A DNA stretch of 64,000 nt from Fundidesulfovibrio terrae (GCF_022808915.1 NZ_JAKZFS010000005.1:283130-347129), one strand, 5' to 3'; counted from the first letter of the stretch, positions 45,918 to 54,957 are shown. A program made the numbers and translations. The notes: generated by a model not told the origin, from the sequence alone.

Positions 45918-47582
45918 ATGCGCGCCCTCATCCTATCCCTCATGCTTCTGATGCTCAGCCCGGCACTTCCGGCCAAGGCCGCCGATCCTACCGTGGACAA
46001 GCTCCTTGCCTCCATGACCCTGGAGGAAAAGATCGGCCAGATGATGCTGGTGGCCTTCAAGGGCCCGGCCATGTCCCCGGAGCTTGGGGACATGATCGCC
46101 AAGCGCCGCATCGGCGGGGTGATCCTCTATTCCTCCTGGGGCAACGTGGAGAATCTGCGCCAAGTGGCCGCACTGAACGCTTCCATCCAGGCAGAAGCGG
46201 CCCGACTGCAGCGCGGGGTGGGCCTGTTTGTGGGCGTGGACCAGGAAGGCGGCCCGGTCAACCGCTTGCGCCAGGGAGTCACGGTGTTTCCCAGCCAGAT
46301 GGCCGTGGCCGCCACCGGCAACCGTGAGCACGCCAAAGCCATGGCCCGCATCCTGGCATCGGAGCTTTCTGTGCTGGGGTTCAACCTCGATTTCTCCCCA
46401 GTGGCCGACGTCAATTCCAACCCTGACAACCCCATCATCGGCATCCGGTCCTTCGGCTCCGACCCCAACGTGGTCTCGCGCCTCACCGCGGCCATGGTGG
46501 AGGAATTCGTCCGACTGCGCATGATCTGCACGCCCAAGCATTTCCCGGGACACGGCGACACCAACGTCGACTCCCACCTGGGCCTCCCCCGGTCCAACCA
46601 CGACCGCAAGACCTTGGAGCGCATGGACTTCCCCCCCTTCGCGGCCGCGTTCAAAGCTCAAGCCCCGGCAGTGATGACCGCCCATGTGGAGGTCCCCGCG
46701 CTGGAACCGGCCAAGGATATTCCTGCCACCCTCTCCAACCGGGTGCTGGAAGGCGTGCTGCGCAAGGATATGCGCTTCGACGGGCTCATCGTCACCGATT
46801 CTCTGGGCATGGGGGCGCTCTCCAAGGGCGTGGGCACGGTCAGGGCGTCGGTCATGGCCGCCAAGGCCGGGGCGGACGTGCTCCTCTTCGGGGCGGACAT
46901 CGGCCACGAACCCGAAGACCAGGTCAAGGCGTTCGACGCCCTGGTGGCCGCCGCCAAATCCGGGGAGCTGCCCATGGCCCGTGTCGACAGGGCCGTGGCG
47001 CGCATCCTGGAGGTGAAGAAGCGCTACGGAATTCTCGATCCAGCCGCCATCCCCGACCGCTCCATGGAGATCCCCTTCCAAGTGGGCAACCCGGAAAACC
47101 TCCAGGCCGCCCTGGCCATCGCCCAGGACAGCGTCACCCTGCTCCATGACCGCCTGAAGCTCCTGCCGTTCAGGTCCAAGGACCGCATCCTGGTGGTCTG
47201 GCCCCAGCGCACGCCGAACGACCCCGTGGACATGCTCGGACTGCCGCCCGGCGCGGCCCTCCTGCGCACCGATCGCGAGCCTTCCTCGCAGGATTTCCGC
47301 AACGCGGTGGAAGCGGCCGGAATCGTGGACAAGGTGGTGGTCATCACCTACGACGCCGCGCGCAATCCCGCCCAGCAGGGCCTCGTTCGCACCTTGCTGG
47401 CCATGAAGCCCCAGGGGGTCATCCACGTGGCCCTGGGCGCGCCCTACGACCTGTCCCTCTTCCCGGACGCCCCCGCCTCCGTGGCCACGTACGGCGACGT
47501 GCCGGTCAGCGTGCAGGCGCTCTCGGCCGCCCTGTCCGGACGCATCCCCTTCACGGGACGCTTGCCGGTCCGCCTGCCATGA
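45918..47582 (+). CDS. Secreted glycoside hydrolase family 3 protein
   Basis: 554 residues from the ATG at 45918, which opens a clean signal peptide (LILSLMLLMLSPALPAKA, cleavage before ADPT). The N-terminal TIM barrel has GVDQEGGPVNRL, KHFPGHGDT (NagZ-type His/Asp dyad) and the nucleophile in TDSLGMGAL. A C-terminal alpha/beta domain of ~180 residues follows. It resembles beta-N-acetylhexosaminidases of peptidoglycan recycling, but NagZ of other Gram-negatives is cytoplasmic and one-domain. Its stop overlaps the next start (ATGA). Confidence 0.88.
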   Translation: MRALILSLMLLMLSPALPAKAADPTVDKLLASMTLEEKIGQMMLVAFKGPAMSPELGDMIAKRRIGGVILYSSWGNVENLRQVAALNASIQAEAARLQRGVGLFVGVDQEGGPVNRLRQGVTVFPSQMAVAATGNREHAKAMARILASELSVLGFNLDFSPVADVNSNPDNPIIGIRSFGSDPNVVSRLTAAMVEEFVRLRMICTPKHFPGHGDTNVDSHLGLPRSNHDRKTLERMDFPPFAAAFKAQAPAVMTAHVEVPALEPAKDIPATLSNRVLEGVLRKDMRFDGLIVTDSLGMGALSKGVGTVRASVMAAKAGADVLLFGADIGHEPEDQVKAFDALVAAAKSGELPMARVDRAVARILEVKKRYGILDPAAIPDRSMEIPFQVGNPENLQAALAIAQDSVTLLHDRLKLLPFRSKDRILVVWPQRTPNDPVDMLGLPPGAALLRTDREPSSQDFRNAVEAAGIVDKVVVITYDAARNPAQQGLVRTLLAMKPQGVIHVALGAPYDLSLFPDAPASVATYGDVPVSVQALSAALSGRIPFTGRLPVRLP

Positions 47583-48493
47583 TCGTGAGCGCCACCCGGC
47601 GCGCCGACATCCCGGCCTACTATTCCCGCTGGTTCATGAACCGGATCAGGGCCGGATGGTGCGCCGTGCCCAACCCCTTCAATTCCCGCCAGGTCCTCCG
47701 GGTGGACCTCTCCCCGGAGCGTGTGGACGCCTTGGTCTTCTGGACCCGCGATCCCACCCCCCTGCTGGGCCACCTGGAGGAACTCGCGTCAATGGGCCAC
47801 AGGTTCGTCTTCCAGTTCACCCTGGTGGAATATCCGCCCTGCATGCACCCGGGCATGAAGCCGCTGCCCGCGCGGCTGGAGGCTTTCAGGAGGCTCGCGG
47901 ACGCCGTTGGTCCGGAGCGTGTTCTCTGGCGTTACGACCCGGTGGTGCTCACCGGCGAAACGGGCACGGATTTCCACCTGAAGGGATTCGAGATTCTGGC
48001 CCGCGCCCTGGAGGGCTCCACCCGCCGCGTCACCGTGAGCCTCATGGAACCCTACCGCAAGACACGCGCACGCATGGCCCGGATCGGTGCGCACCTGCTT
48101 GCCCCGGAAGAGCACGCCCTTGCGGGCATGTTCACGTCCATAGCCGAACTGGCTCGTTCCCGGGGCATGGAGCCGGTGAGTTGCGCAGACGAGGCCGGAC
48201 TGGCCGGTCTCGGTTTCTTGCCGGGCGCGTGCGTGGACGCCCTCCTGCTCAACCGGCTTTTCTCCCTGGCCCTGCCCGAATCCCGGGACGTGAGCCAGCG
48301 TCCGGCCTGCCGTTGCGCCAAGAGCACGGACATCGGCATGTACGACGCCTGCCCGGCAGGATGCGCCTATTGCTACGCCACCCAGGACTTCGTCCGCGCC
48401 CGCAAGGCACTTTCCCGCCACGATCCCGATTCGCCGTCGCTTCTCGGGCGTTTCGAGCCGCCGCCCCCCCAACACCCGCTGTTCACGCCCTGA
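47579..48493 (+). CDS. DUF1848 protein with C-terminal cysteine cluster
   Basis: 304 residues. The start IVSATRRADIPAYYSRWF is the DUF1848 signature, and VFWTRDP and FQFTLVEYP follow. Near the C terminus are CRC, then CPAGCAYCYAT, an arrangement (CX3CX2C followed by Tyr) that resembles the iron-sulfur loop of radical SAM enzymes but placed at the opposite end of the protein. The barrel-like alternation of strands and helices also fits. Substrate unknown. It is coupled to the GH3 gene by a four-base overlap. Confidence 0.85.
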   Translation: MIVSATRRADIPAYYSRWFMNRIRAGWCAVPNPFNSRQVLRVDLSPERVDALVFWTRDPTPLLGHLEELASMGHRFVFQFTLVEYPPCMHPGMKPLPARLEAFRRLADAVGPERVLWRYDPVVLTGETGTDFHLKGFEILARALEGSTRRVTVSLMEPYRKTRARMARIGAHLLAPEEHALAGMFTSIAELARSRGMEPVSCADEAGLAGLGFLPGACVDALLLNRLFSLALPESRDVSQRPACRCAKSTDIGMYDACPAGCAYCYATQDFVRARKALSRHDPDSPSLLGRFEPPPPQHPLFTP

Positions 48494-48770
48494 AACCGTT
48501 CCCTCCACTACGGGCAACGGCATGGATACTGGCGCAAGGCGGAGCTGCACGGCGACCTGCAACGGGCCGTGTCCGAATTGTGCGCCGTGGCGCGGCCGGA
48601 CCTCTCGGCGCTGGATGCGTCGGCGAGACTCAAGGACCATCATCTGGACGGTCGCACCTGCGATCCGCCGATCGGCAAGCTAACCGCCGGGAGCGACCCG
48701 AGGGAGGTGGACCTTTGGGAGCCGGGCTTCTGGGACTCGCCTGGAGGGAGATCGGGCATCTTCGAGGCTG
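48494..48770 (+). pseudogene. Possible decayed gene fragment
   Basis: The frame beginning at 48494 runs directly after the DUF1848 stop. It reads as protein-like sequence (HGYWRKAELHGDLQRAV, LDASARLKDHHLDG) with G/C-rich third codon positions, yet has no ATG and no ribosome site. Beyond about 48770 the frame runs into the antisense of the glycine-zipper gene. The best explanation is the remnant of a gene whose 5' end has been lost. I could not identify the parent family. Confidence 0.35.
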
Positions 48771-48800
48771 ACCGGGCAATGCCCGGCCAGCCTCGCTTCA

Positions 48801-49064
48801 TTATTGTTGAGGTTTCGTCGTCTTGGGTTTGCTCTTCTTTTCCTGCTCGTGGCCGTAAAGCCCTCCGGCCACAGCTCCCAGGGCACCGCCGATGGCCGCG
48901 CCCACGCCCACGTATCCGCCCGATATGGCGGCTATCCCCGCGCCCGCGCCCGCTCCGATGGCTCCTCCGCTGAGCGCGCCCTGCTGCGTCTTGGTCATGT
49001 TGGTGCACGCGCCCGTGAGCAGCAGCGAACAGGCGAGGACGCCCGCAGTGAGTGTCTTGCTCAT
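48801..49064 (-). CDS. Glycine-zipper lipoprotein
   Basis: 87 residues. Signal peptide with lipobox (LLTGACTN), then a Gly/Ala-rich hairpin of two hydrophobic stretches (GGAIGAGAGAGIAAISGG, GAAIGGALGAVAGGLYG), the YMGG/OmpA-like glycine-zipper pattern. A Lys-rich tail ends the protein. Such small lipoproteins sit in the outer membrane and are often envelope-stress related. The small exported protein gene is eight bases upstream, so the two are likely co-transcribed. Confidence 0.87.
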   Translation of the reverse strand: MSKTLTAGVLACSLLLTGACTNMTKTQQGALSGGAIGAGAGAGIAAISGGYVGVGAAIGGALGAVAGGLYGHEQEKKSKPKTTKPQQ

Positions 49065-49072
49065 GATGGCAC

Positions 49073-49456
49073 CTACTTCTTGTCGGTTATGGGGAAGGCC
49101 ACTTCGTACCAGAGCACTTCCACCACGGGTTTCGTTTTGAGTTCAGGCTTCAGCTTGAACACCTTGTCCAGCTCGTCCACGATCTCCTTGAGCTTGAAGC
49201 GCGACAGGCCGCTCACCCAGGCAGGGATCAGGCTTTTCTGGTCCGCCGGGGGAGTGGCCCCCTGAACCTCCTTTTCCAGTTCGATCATGGTGGTCATCCC
49301 GGCAATGAACGAGAGCCGCTCCTGCGGGGTGGCGTTCATCCAGTGTTCGCCGGTGATCACGGGAAAGGAGTAGGTTTGCGCCTTGGCGGTTCCGGGATGG
49401 GCCAGGAGAAAGGCCCCCAGGACAACCGCCAGCATCATTGAGCGTTTGTATGCCAC
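49073..49456 (-). CDS. Small exported protein of unknown function
   Basis: 127 residues from a GTG at 49456 that follows GGAGGTGCACT with ideal spacing. The N terminus is a signal peptide (MMLAVVLGAFLLAHPGTAKA, then QTYS). The mature part, about 100 residues, contains a helical stretch with ERLSFIAGMTTMIELEKE and ends in PITDKK. I do not recognise the family. Ordered before the glycine-zipper lipoprotein gene on the minus strand. Longer readings upstream of the GTG lack a signal peptide start and would bury the ribosome site. Confidence 0.8.
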   Translation of the reverse strand: MAYKRSMMLAVVLGAFLLAHPGTAKAQTYSFPVITGEHWMNATPQERLSFIAGMTTMIELEKEVQGATPPADQKSLIPAWVSGLSRFKLKEIVDELDKVFKLKPELKTKPVVEVLWYEVAFPITDKK

Positions 49457-49882
49457 AGTGCACCTCCAGCAAGTTTTGCGAGACCCGGTGGAAGGAACAA
49501 AAACCACCTTCCGTTTTCCTTACGCCGAATTACCGCTTCGGCGCAAATAATTTCAACCCGACTTCCTCTCCGGCCTTCGACCTCCGGCCGTTTCAATCAA
49601 ACGCGACACAAACTGTTATCATCTCTATTGTATTTCAATAATGAAATTAACTTTACCGCAGTAACCTGCTACACGCGCCAATCGACAAGACTGAATGAAG
49701 TTGCATTGTCGTTTCTACCTGGTGTTTTCGATGCAACTTCTTTTATACGCGAATTATTAGAGAGGCAGTATGTTTTGAAAGCATGCCTACACGATGGTTC
49801 ACCGGGACGAGACCGCGCATGCGCGATGCTTAGCCCCGTTTTATGTCCGGCAACCCTTCATGACAAAGGAGTAAGGAAAAAC
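49457..49882 (+). promoter_or_regulatory. AT-rich leader and promoter region of the porin gene
   Basis: A gap of 426 bases between divergent genes. A weak promoter candidate is TTATCA (49616-49621), 17 bases, TAATGA (49639-49644). It would give a leader of roughly 230 bases. The sequence is much richer in A/T than the surrounding genes. AAAGGAGTAAGGA precedes the porin ATG. Open frames reading into the porin from 49628 contain no signal peptide and are rejected. A small-RNA target or attenuator here is possible but unproven. Confidence 0.4.
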
Positions 49883-51337
49883 ATGAAGCGTTTTGCTAGC
49901 CTGGCCCTGATTGCCGCAATGGTGTTCGGCTGCGTGGCTTTCGCCTCCGCCGCCACCGAGGTCAAGATGACCGGCGACGCCCGTATCCACGCCAACTTCT
50001 GGAACAACATCAACTACACCGGCTGGAACGCCAAGGGCACCAACACCGGCGACTCCCTAACCATCTGGGAGCGCTTCCGCCTGCGGTCCGACTTCATCGC
50101 CAACGAGGGCCTGAAATTCCGCTTCGGCATCCGCGTGAACAACAAGGCCTGGGGCAACGACACCTTCACCGTGGACAACCCGGCCACCTCCATCGACGTG
50201 TACCAGGCCTTCCTGCAGTTCAAGTGGCCCAGCACCGATGTGGAGTTCACCGTGGGCCTCCAGGACATGGACCTGCCCATCTCCGCCCCCGGCATCCTGA
50301 ACTCCAGCCCGGTGTTCGGCGGCACCCGCGCCGCCGCCGCCGTGGTGTCCATCCCCGTGATCGACCAGTTGAAGATCGTGGGCGGCTTCACCCGCCTGCT
50401 CGACTCCAACAAGGACTTCGACACCACCACCAAGCAGGTCGCCGACGAACTTGACGGCTACTTCCTGGTGATGCCCATCACCCTGGACGGCTTCTCGGCC
50501 ACTCCCTGGGGCATGCTGGCCGTCGCCGGCAAGGATGCCACCTACACCACTCCGGTGGGATCTTCCCCCCGTTACACCGACCAGTCCCTGGCCACCAACC
50601 TGGCTTCCGCCGGCTACATGACCGGCGCCAACACCGGGTTCACGCAGAGCCAGACCGTGTACTGGTGGGTAGGCTCCTCGTTCGCCGTCACCGCGCTTGA
50701 TCCCTTCAAGTTCTATGCTGACGTGATCTACGGCGAAGGCGCCTCCGACCAGGGCAGCAGGCGTCGCGCCGGCCTGTTCTTCGATGTGGCCGCCGAATAC
50801 ACCGGCTTCGACATGCTCACCCCCCAGGCGACCTTCTGGTATTCCACCGGCGAGGACAAATCCACCGGCAACGGCTCGGAGCGCATGCCCACCGTGGTCG
50901 GCTCATGGGGACCCTCGACCTCGTTCCTGTTCGACTCCAGCCAGGCGTTCGCCGCCGGCCACATGGGCCTGAACCCCATCGGCACCTGGGGCTTCGCGGT
51001 CTCGCTGAACAAGATCTCGTTCATGCAGGACCTGACCCATCGCCTGACCTTCACCTACGCCCAGGGCACCAACAACGCCCGCGCCCTGCGTAACGCCAAC
51101 ACCATCTGGGGCACCGGCAACTATGTGCAGATGGGACGCGACCTGACCACCAACGAGTACGTGATGGGCGTCAACTTCGACAACCAGTACAACATCTACG
51201 AGAACTTGGCCGCCATCGTGGAAACCGGCTGGGCGCACGGCTCCTTCCAGTCGAGCGTCTGGGGCCACCGCCTGGTGAACCAAGCCCAGAACGGCGACGC
51301 CTGGAAGGTCGCCTTCGGCCTGCAGTACAAGTTCTAA
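49883..51337 (+). CDS. Outer-membrane porin, Desulfovibrio homotrimeric type
   Basis: 484 residues. Signal peptide MKRFASLALIAAMVFGCVAFASA, then a long stretch of alternating hydrophobic/polar residues typical of beta strands, ending in an aromatic residue (FGLQYKF), the outer-membrane insertion signature. Ala, Gly, Asn and Asp turns are frequent. This is the general diffusion porin class abundant in Desulfovibrio outer membranes. The ATG at 49883 has a strong ribosome site. A strong terminator follows, and codon use is highly optimised, both fitting high expression. Confidence 0.9.
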   Translation: MKRFASLALIAAMVFGCVAFASAATEVKMTGDARIHANFWNNINYTGWNAKGTNTGDSLTIWERFRLRSDFIANEGLKFRFGIRVNNKAWGNDTFTVDNPATSIDVYQAFLQFKWPSTDVEFTVGLQDMDLPISAPGILNSSPVFGGTRAAAAVVSIPVIDQLKIVGGFTRLLDSNKDFDTTTKQVADELDGYFLVMPITLDGFSATPWGMLAVAGKDATYTTPVGSSPRYTDQSLATNLASAGYMTGANTGFTQSQTVYWWVGSSFAVTALDPFKFYADVIYGEGASDQGSRRRAGLFFDVAAEYTGFDMLTPQATFWYSTGEDKSTGNGSERMPTVVGSWGPSTSFLFDSSQAFAAGHMGLNPIGTWGFAVSLNKISFMQDLTHRLTFTYAQGTNNARALRNANTIWGTGNYVQMGRDLTTNEYVMGVNFDNQYNIYENLAAIVETGWAHGSFQSSVWGHRLVNQAQNGDAWKVAFGLQYKF

Positions 51338-51362
51338 TCGGAGTTTGCCGGACGTGACCATG

Positions 51363-51396
51363 GCGGCCGGGACGAAAGTCCCGGCCGCTTCTTTTT
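51363..51396 (+). terminator. Terminator of the porin gene
   Basis: GCGGCCGGGAC pairs perfectly with GTCCCGGCCGC around GAAA, followed by TTCTTTTT. The GNRA-type tetraloop makes it very stable. Confidence 0.95.
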
Positions 51397-51420
51397 CATG
51401 AGGGGGTAAGCCCGGAGGCT

Positions 51421-52506
51421 CTACTGGTTCAGCGTGGACTGGGTCAGGAGGGTGACGTTGGATTTGGTGAAGAACCCGTCGAATCCGTCGTAACGGCGGA
51501 TGTATTCGTTCACCAGGAGCGTGTTGGGGCTCATTTTGGTGAAGATCTGCTTGAGCCCTTCCTCGCGCGAGCCCACCAGGTCGGACAGGAAGCCCTGCCC
51601 CTGGCCCTTGAGGGACTCCACTGTGTCCTCGATGTTCTCGGTGGTGAAGGCCATGTGGTGGCTGCGCGGGCCGTAGTTGTGGATGAAAAGTTCCGTGGGG
51701 CCGGACTGCTCCACCGTGGTGAAGGGAGCGATGCCCGAGGTGAACACCTGGGCGTAGTCGTCGGGCGAGAGCCTGGCCACGTTGGTGATGGAGTTCAAAA
51801 AGTCCACGTAGACCGCAAAGGAGAAGTCGTAGCTGGTGAGTTCCATGAACTCCAGGATGGCCGCGTCACGCTCCTCGGCGCGCACGCGGGTGGCCACGTG
51901 GTCGAGGTCCTTGATGTTGTTAAGCCAGGGCCTGTCGGGCTTGGCCACATCCAGGGAGAGGGGCGCGCAGTCGGGGGTGAGGTAGTCCGACTCCCGGCTC
52001 TTCCACTCCACGAGCCCGATGGAGTTGCCCGTGAAGCGCGAGGGCATGGTCTGGGCGTACGTGTAGTTGGGAGTCTTGATGACGTCGTCCGAAAGGAATT
52101 CCACCCCGCGCTTGCGCTGGGTCTTGAAGTATTCCTTCACGTCGCGGCACTTGAAGATGAAGGTTTCCAGGCGGGTGTTGGGGACGGAGGCCGTCTTGGC
52201 ACCTTGGTTGGCGGCGGCGAAGGGGTTCACGCCCGCCTTTCGAGTCTGGATGATGAGGTCGGCCGAGCCCTCCTGGGAAAGGATGCACACGTCGTGGGGG
52301 CCGCGCGAATAGGCCGCGGACACGCAATGGCCGGTGTTGCCCAGGAGTTCGCATATGGCCGGGACGAAGTGGTCCGGCTCGGTGGTGATGACCACGGCCT
52401 CAAGCCCGCCCACCAGGCCCTCGAGGCCCGCCTTGCGGCGCTCGGAGCGGATTTTTTCCACGGCGCCCAAAAGGACGGAATCGTCGTTCTGCTTGAAATC
52501 GGACAT
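51421..52506 (-). CDS. hppD: 4-hydroxyphenylpyruvate dioxygenase-like protein
   Basis: 361 residues, normal HPPD length, two vicinal-oxygen-chelate halves. In the catalytic half the expected iron ligands are visible: His in LDHVATRV, His in SHHMAFTTENI and Glu in NEYIRRYDGF. The ending DGFFTKSNV departs from the usual GFGxGNF. The first half is divergent. HPPD turns 4-hydroxyphenylpyruvate into homogentisate and needs O2, so its presence in a probable anaerobe is surprising. Oxygen defence or another substrate are possible. No homogentisate pathway gene is adjacent. Confidence 0.72.
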   Translation of the reverse strand: MSDFKQNDDSVLLGAVEKIRSERRKAGLEGLVGGLEAVVITTEPDHFVPAICELLGNTGHCVSAAYSRGPHDVCILSQEGSADLIIQTRKAGVNPFAAANQGAKTASVPNTRLETFIFKCRDVKEYFKTQRKRGVEFLSDDVIKTPNYTYAQTMPSRFTGNSIGLVEWKSRESDYLTPDCAPLSLDVAKPDRPWLNNIKDLDHVATRVRAEERDAAILEFMELTSYDFSFAVYVDFLNSITNVARLSPDDYAQVFTSGIAPFTTVEQSGPTELFIHNYGPRSHHMAFTTENIEDTVESLKGQGQGFLSDLVGSREEGLKQIFTKMSPNTLLVNEYIRRYDGFDGFFTKSNVTLLTQSTLNQ

Positions 52507-52584
52507 GGGCTACCCCTTGAGAATTGGAATGATTCGTATCGGAGTAATACCCGAAACGGGGGCGATGTCCAACGGGGAATGGCT

Positions 52585-54957
52585 CTACATCATGTCCACC
52601 GGGTCCAGGTCCAGCTGCAGCCTAAGCTTGCTCGAACTCCCAAGCGCCCGCAGGGCCTTGGCGAAGCTCTGCCGGATGGACGGCCAGTCCGCCGCCTTGA
52701 GCAGGCAGTTGAAGCGCCTGCGGTCGCGCATCACGGCAATGGGAGCCGGAGCCGGGCCGAGCACACGCACGCCGGGCACGCCCCGCAGGGCGCGGCCCAG
52801 TTCGGTCAACGCCTCCTGCCCCATCTCGTAGTCCCTGGCGTAACTGGCCCGCACCAGCCCGAGCTTCACGAAGGGCGGATAGCCGTACTTGCGGCGCTTC
52901 TCGATCTCCTGGGCGAAGAATCCGGTATAATCGGCGTTTTTCACCAGCTCCCAGAACGGATCGTTCGGGCTCCTGGTCTGGATGAGCACCCTGCCCGCCT
53001 TCTCGCCGCGCCCTGCCCGCCCGGCCACCTGCACCAGCATCTGGAAGCTGCGCTCCATGGCCCGGTAGTCCGGCAGGTTGAGCCCCATGTCGCCGTCGGC
53101 CACCAGCACCAGGGTCACGTCCGGGAAGTCGTGGCCTTTGGTGAGCATCTGCGTGCCCACCAGCACCTGGGTGCGCCCGCGCGCGAAATCGGCCAGGATC
53201 TCCTCGGCCCGCCCCGCCCGGCGCGCGGCGTCGCGGTCCAGCCGGGCCACGCCCACCTCGGCGGGCAGCACAGCGGACAGCTGCTCCTCCAGGAGTTCGG
53301 TGCCTTCGCCCATGGGCAGGAAGTTGCATCCACCGCAGGAGCCGCAGGGACGCGGAAACCCGAAGCTCTGGCCGCAGTAGTGGCAAACCAGGCGTTCGCG
53401 CCCCTTGTGGTAGGTGAGCGACACCTCGCAGCTGGGGCAGCGCACCACCTGCTCGCAGTCCAGACAGAAGATGAGCGGGGAGTAGCCCCGGCGGTTGAGC
53501 AGGATCATGGCCTGCTCGCCACGCGTAAGCGTCTCGTTCAGCGCCCGGATGCTGGGCTCGGCCAGTAGCCCCGCTCCATCCTTGTCCAGGCGCTGCTTCA
53601 GTTGCACCGCACGGTCGCGCGGGGCCAGGTCGATCAGCTCCACATCGGGCAGCCTTCCCGCCCCGGCCCGGCTGGGCATGACCACCATGGGCGCGGCCCC
53701 GTCCAGGGCCGCCTGGTAAGTCTTGACGTCCGGCGTGGCCGATCCGAGCAGCAAGAGCGCCCCGTCCTGCCGGGCGCGGAAATAGGCCACTTCCTTGGCC
53801 TGGTAGGGCAGGCGCTCGTCCTGCTTGAAGGATGAGTCGTGCTCCTCGTCCAGGATGATCAGCCCCACGTCCGGCACGGGCAGGAAAAGCGCCGAACGCG
53901 TGCCCACCACCAATCGCGGCGAGCGTGACACGGCCACTTCTCGGAAGGTGCGCTCGCGCCTGACAGGTGTCTGGTAGCCGTGGGAATACACGGGGTCGAA
54001 ACCGAACCAGCTGCGCGCACGGTCGCGCAGGGCGGCAGCCAGGGCCACCTCAGGGGCCAGGAGCATCACCGACCGGCCCTGGCGCAGCACCTCGCCGGCC
54101 AGCTCGAAATAGAGGCGGGTCTTGCCGCTTCCGGTGACGCCGTGCACCAGGCGCTCGCCTCCTCCTCCGCCACTCGCCAGCAACGGCAGCATCTCGTCCA
54201 GGGCAGCCTGTTGCGCCTGCGTGAGAGGCGGCCTGTCCTCCGGCTCGCCGATGACGGACTCTTCCTCGGGCTCTTCGGGCGGCGGCCCCAATATGATGCG
54301 CCCCTTGCCCTCCAGCGCCTTGAGCGCCTGCGAGATGCCCGGCCCCAAAGCCTCGCGCAGCTGCGCCGCCGTGGCTTGTCCCCGGGCGAAAAGCATCTCC
54401 AGCACCGCCAGTTGCGCCGAGGCGGCCGGACGCACCGGCCAGGGCGGGTCCACCAGCAGGCGGTAGGCCGGTTCCGGCTCGGCGGAGGTCACCGCGAGCA
54501 ACGCCTCGCCCCCTCTCCAGGCCACGGCCAGATCGGCCACCGGGACCGGGGCTTCGTCCAATTTGCTCAACGGATACTTTAGCTTTTTGCCGCCATGGAG
54601 AAACGACAGCGTGGCCCGGGCCAGCTTGAGCCCGGCGGGCAGAAGCGTGGCCAGCACCTGCCCCGCATGGGCCATCTGCCGCGACGCCAAGTTCTCGGCC
54701 AGCCGGACGTAGGCGGGTGTCAGGAGAGGCGCAAGTTCAAGGGGCCAGATGACGTCCTTGGCCTCAATGCCCTCGGGCATGGATTCGGCCGGGCCAAGCA
54801 CCACGCCCGCGCGCACGGACCGGCCCATGGGCACGGCCACGCGCATGCCCGGCGGGAAATCCCAGCCGCGAAAATGCGCGGGAAGAGAATAGGTCAGGGC
54901 CGCGAAGGGCGGCGAGAGGAGCGCGATGCGCAGAAGCGGGGGCGATGGCAACGTCAT
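52585..54957 (-). CDS. priA: Primosomal protein N' (PriA helicase)
   Basis: 790 residues from the ATG at 54957. The N-terminal DNA-binding region is followed by a helicase core with GVTGSGKTRLY and ILDEEHDSSFKQ, four paired zinc-binding cysteine motifs (CLDCEQVVRCPSCE, CHYCGQ, CGSCGGC), and the C-terminal helicase block with GTQMLTKGHDFPDV and QVAGRAGRGEKAGRVLIQT. It restarts stalled replication forks. The upstream in-frame ATG at 55056 would read through the repeat region and is rejected. Upstream lies a composite repeat. Confidence 0.93.
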   Translation of the reverse strand: MTLPSPPLLRIALLSPPFAALTYSLPAHFRGWDFPPGMRVAVPMGRSVRAGVVLGPAESMPEGIEAKDVIWPLELAPLLTPAYVRLAENLASRQMAHAGQVLATLLPAGLKLARATLSFLHGGKKLKYPLSKLDEAPVPVADLAVAWRGGEALLAVTSAEPEPAYRLLVDPPWPVRPAASAQLAVLEMLFARGQATAAQLREALGPGISQALKALEGKGRIILGPPPEEPEEESVIGEPEDRPPLTQAQQAALDEMLPLLASGGGGGERLVHGVTGSGKTRLYFELAGEVLRQGRSVMLLAPEVALAAALRDRARSWFGFDPVYSHGYQTPVRRERTFREVAVSRSPRLVVGTRSALFLPVPDVGLIILDEEHDSSFKQDERLPYQAKEVAYFRARQDGALLLLGSATPDVKTYQAALDGAAPMVVMPSRAGAGRLPDVELIDLAPRDRAVQLKQRLDKDGAGLLAEPSIRALNETLTRGEQAMILLNRRGYSPLIFCLDCEQVVRCPSCEVSLTYHKGRERLVCHYCGQSFGFPRPCGSCGGCNFLPMGEGTELLEEQLSAVLPAEVGVARLDRDAARRAGRAEEILADFARGRTQVLVGTQMLTKGHDFPDVTLVLVADGDMGLNLPDYRAMERSFQMLVQVAGRAGRGEKAGRVLIQTRSPNDPFWELVKNADYTGFFAQEIEKRRKYGYPPFVKLGLVRASYARDYEMGQEALTELGRALRGVPGVRVLGPAPAPIAVMRDRRRFNCLLKAADWPSIRQSFAKALRALGSSSKLRLQLDLDPVDMM

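Noticed and set aside
49628..49882. Extended N terminus of the porin
   Set aside because: The real signal peptide begins at 49883 behind a strong ribosome site. The extension lies in AT-rich non-coding sequence.
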